Source of the DNA: JADJPG01 sp964491875 | GTDB lineage: Bacteria > Verrucomicrobiota > Verrucomicrobiia > Limisphaerales > JADJPG01 | Length of the DNA: 64,000 nucleotides | Assembly: GCA_964491875.1 (NCBI GenBank) | Contig: CAZBIC010000002.1 | Span: 1 to 64,000 of the forward strand | Direction: 5' to 3' | Shown here: piece by piece, positions 62,765-64,000 of the stretch | How the letters are laid out: each line of letters starts with the position of its first letter | How positions within the stretch are numbered: position 1 is the first letter of the stretch | Program-made: the position numbers and the translations under genes | Notes under the pieces: model-generated | Database searches by the model: none | What the model was told of the DNA's origin: nothing | What the model saw: only the letters and a program-made list of their open reading frames with translations

Positions 62765-63925
62765 ATGTCAAAACAGCGCAATCCAGGAGAGCCGCCTGCC
62801 AGTCCCGACGAACGAGTGGTCGAGGCGTTGGGCCGGCTCTACTCGGCTTCCACGGCGGGCACTTCCGCGACGGCGGAACGCGACTTTCTGGTGGATTTGA
62901 AGAGGCTGTTGCAAACAGCGGAGTGCGAAGATGGCGACGAGAGAGAGGAGGCGTTGAGCCGGCTGCGTCAACTCCACGGGGATGTCCTCCAACTGGAAGG
63001 GCCGCGTCGTGATGCAGACATCATCCACCAGGTCCGTGTGCGACGCGATCAGGAGGACGCCCTGTTTTCGCTGATTGGTGAAGTGTCGCCAACGCAACGT
63101 CGCACCGCGCTCGCTCACCAGTTCGCCGACGCAATGGCGCTGACTGTGCCGGAACGCTGGCGTGATGAGTGGTCGTCGTGGTGCCGTCGCATGAGCGAAG
63201 CCGCGAGAGCCGGGAACACAGTCGCTCCGTTCGATCGGGAAGCGACACCAGAAAACGCGGCGTTGCTCAAGCTGCTGCCCAGACTGCTGGCTTGGGAAGG
63301 CGAATCGTTGGTGCGCTTCGCCAGTTGCGTGTTGTGTGGGACATCCAAAGAACTGGAGTTGCAGGCGGCCAAGGAGAAGGACGGCGAGTTCCGCGACAAG
63401 CTGCGTGGCAAGCTGGGCCGCCTGCTGGAAGAAATCACCAGCGGCCAGATTCGCGCGCTTGATGATTTGGGGATTCTGCCCAACCCACGCTTCGCACTCA
63501 TCCACGGCCCACTGCGTCTGCGACTCGATGGGGCATGGCTTGACCTTGGTTTGCTCCACGGTCCATTCCGTCTTTCCCAGCAAGACCTGGAACGCGCCGA
63601 AGTCGTCGAGACTTCCGCCCGCCACTGCCTCACGGTGGAAAACGAAACCAGCTTCCACGAACTCGCCAAACTCCGCAGCGGTGAACTGTTCGTGCAGACC
63701 AGTTATCCCGGCTCCGGGACTCTGGCACTGTTGCGCCGGCTGCCGGCGGCGCTGGAGTTCTGGCACTTCGGCGACAGTGACGAAGCGGGCTTCGATATTC
63801 TTCGCGTCCTTCGCCAGGAATCAGGCCACGACTTTCAGCCACTTCACATGCAGCGCGGGCGAATGCCCTTCGAGCAGGAATCGCTTGGTCGTCCTAACCA
63901 GGAGACGTGGCCGTTCTACACGTAG
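62765..63925 (+). CDS. jetD: Wadjet nuclease subunit JetD (TOPRIM)
   Basis: A 386-residue protein from ATG 62765, 16 bases after the jetC stop; an in-frame ATG at 62717 lies within jetC. The C-terminal third is the JetD/DUF2220-type TOPRIM domain related to Spo11/topoisomerase VI: acidic residues in TVENETSF (E292, E294) and HFGDSDEAGFDILRVLRQ (D337, D339). The N-terminal part is helical with a winged-helix-like segment. JetD makes the double-strand cut in circular plasmid DNA. The gene ends 75 bases before the window edge and appears complete. Confidence 0.9.
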   Translation: MSKQRNPGEPPASPDERVVEALGRLYSASTAGTSATAERDFLVDLKRLLQTAECEDGDEREEALSRLRQLHGDVLQLEGPRRDADIIHQVRVRRDQEDALFSLIGEVSPTQRRTALAHQFADAMALTVPERWRDEWSSWCRRMSEAARAGNTVAPFDREATPENAALLKLLPRLLAWEGESLVRFASCVLCGTSKELELQAAKEKDGEFRDKLRGKLGRLLEEITSGQIRALDDLGILPNPRFALIHGPLRLRLDGAWLDLGLLHGPFRLSQQDLERAEVVETSARHCLTVENETSFHELAKLRSGELFVQTSYPGSGTLALLRRLPAALEFWHFGDSDEAGFDILRVLRQESGHDFQPLHMQRGRMPFEQESLGRPNQETWPFYT

Positions 63926-64000
63926 GAAATTGCATTCCGTTTGCGAAGCAGCGGTGGATGCCACTTTCCTATCTGCTAAAAATCCGCGGCCCGTTCACGG

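Larger units (their letters stand above)
52158..64000. mobile_element. Integrative mobilisable island carrying Wadjet (right end outside window)
   Basis: A tRNA-adjacent tyrosine recombinase, an excisionase-like HTH protein, a MobF relaxase-helicase and jetABCD lie together. The integrase and small genes are noticeably less GC-rich than the chromosome to the left. No type IV secretion genes are seen in the window, so it may be mobilisable only, or its transfer genes lie beyond 64000. The left edge is taken as the tRNA boundary. The other attachment site is not in view. Confidence 0.7.

Overview
The window reads like part of a Verrucomicrobiota chromosome, probably from the Pedosphaera/Limisphaerales side. 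This rests on family content, not on a marker gene: paired DUF1549/DUF1553 and DUF1501 proteins, a DUF1559-like pseudopilin with a GDGSAH C-terminus, a Calx-beta protein ending in the 'ESSPDLKTWTP' type of C-terminal module, a choice-of-anchor I protein, and a Cys-type sulfatase. The DNA is GC-rich and most genes lack a strong Shine-Dalgarno. There is one 100-N assembly gap at 4343-4442.

Layout. 1-20448 (+): the 3' part of a short flagellin gene, a secreted zinc metalloprotease carrying about twelve Calx-beta repeats, and a single 4337-codon gene. That gene strings together two FkbM methyltransferases, two ParB/Srx-like segments, a nucleotidyltransferase-like segment, a class I methyltransferase, seven glycosyltransferase domains and TPRs. 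It looks like a one-polypeptide glycan assembly line near a flagellin. 20453-24157 (-): a small two-helix membrane protein with a ParB-like N-terminal motif, and a large SNF2/HepA helicase. 24482-28634 (+): a periplasmic binding protein overlapping a hybrid histidine kinase, with no ABC permease. 28690-38144: a CBM48 protein, a methyltransferase, three tandem lipopolysaccharide-kinase-fold proteins, a sulfatase, argininosuccinate lyase, a TPR membrane protein and apolipoprotein N-acyltransferase. 38210-46061: Hsp20, a pseudopilin, a PIG-L deacetylase with a CBM9-like tail, and a translationally coupled DUF1549/1553-DUF1501 pair.

46195-49325 (+) is a compact denitrification unit: two FNR/NnrR-like sites, a copper nitrite reductase fused to cytochrome c (nirK), nirV, and a SCO-type copper chaperone lipoprotein. 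A MOSC gene and a beta-propeller surface protein follow.

52069 to the window end: a tRNA-Ser(GGA) gene abuts a tyrosine recombinase. After it come a small excisionase-like HTH protein, an unknown gene, a MobF relaxase-helicase and a complete divergent Wadjet operon (jetABCD). This is an integrative, mobilisable defence island whose right end is outside the window. The most notable points are the giant glycan polypeptide with a REP-like palindrome embedded in its reading frame, the anti-plasmid system carried on a relaxase-bearing element, and the cytochrome-fused nirK operon.
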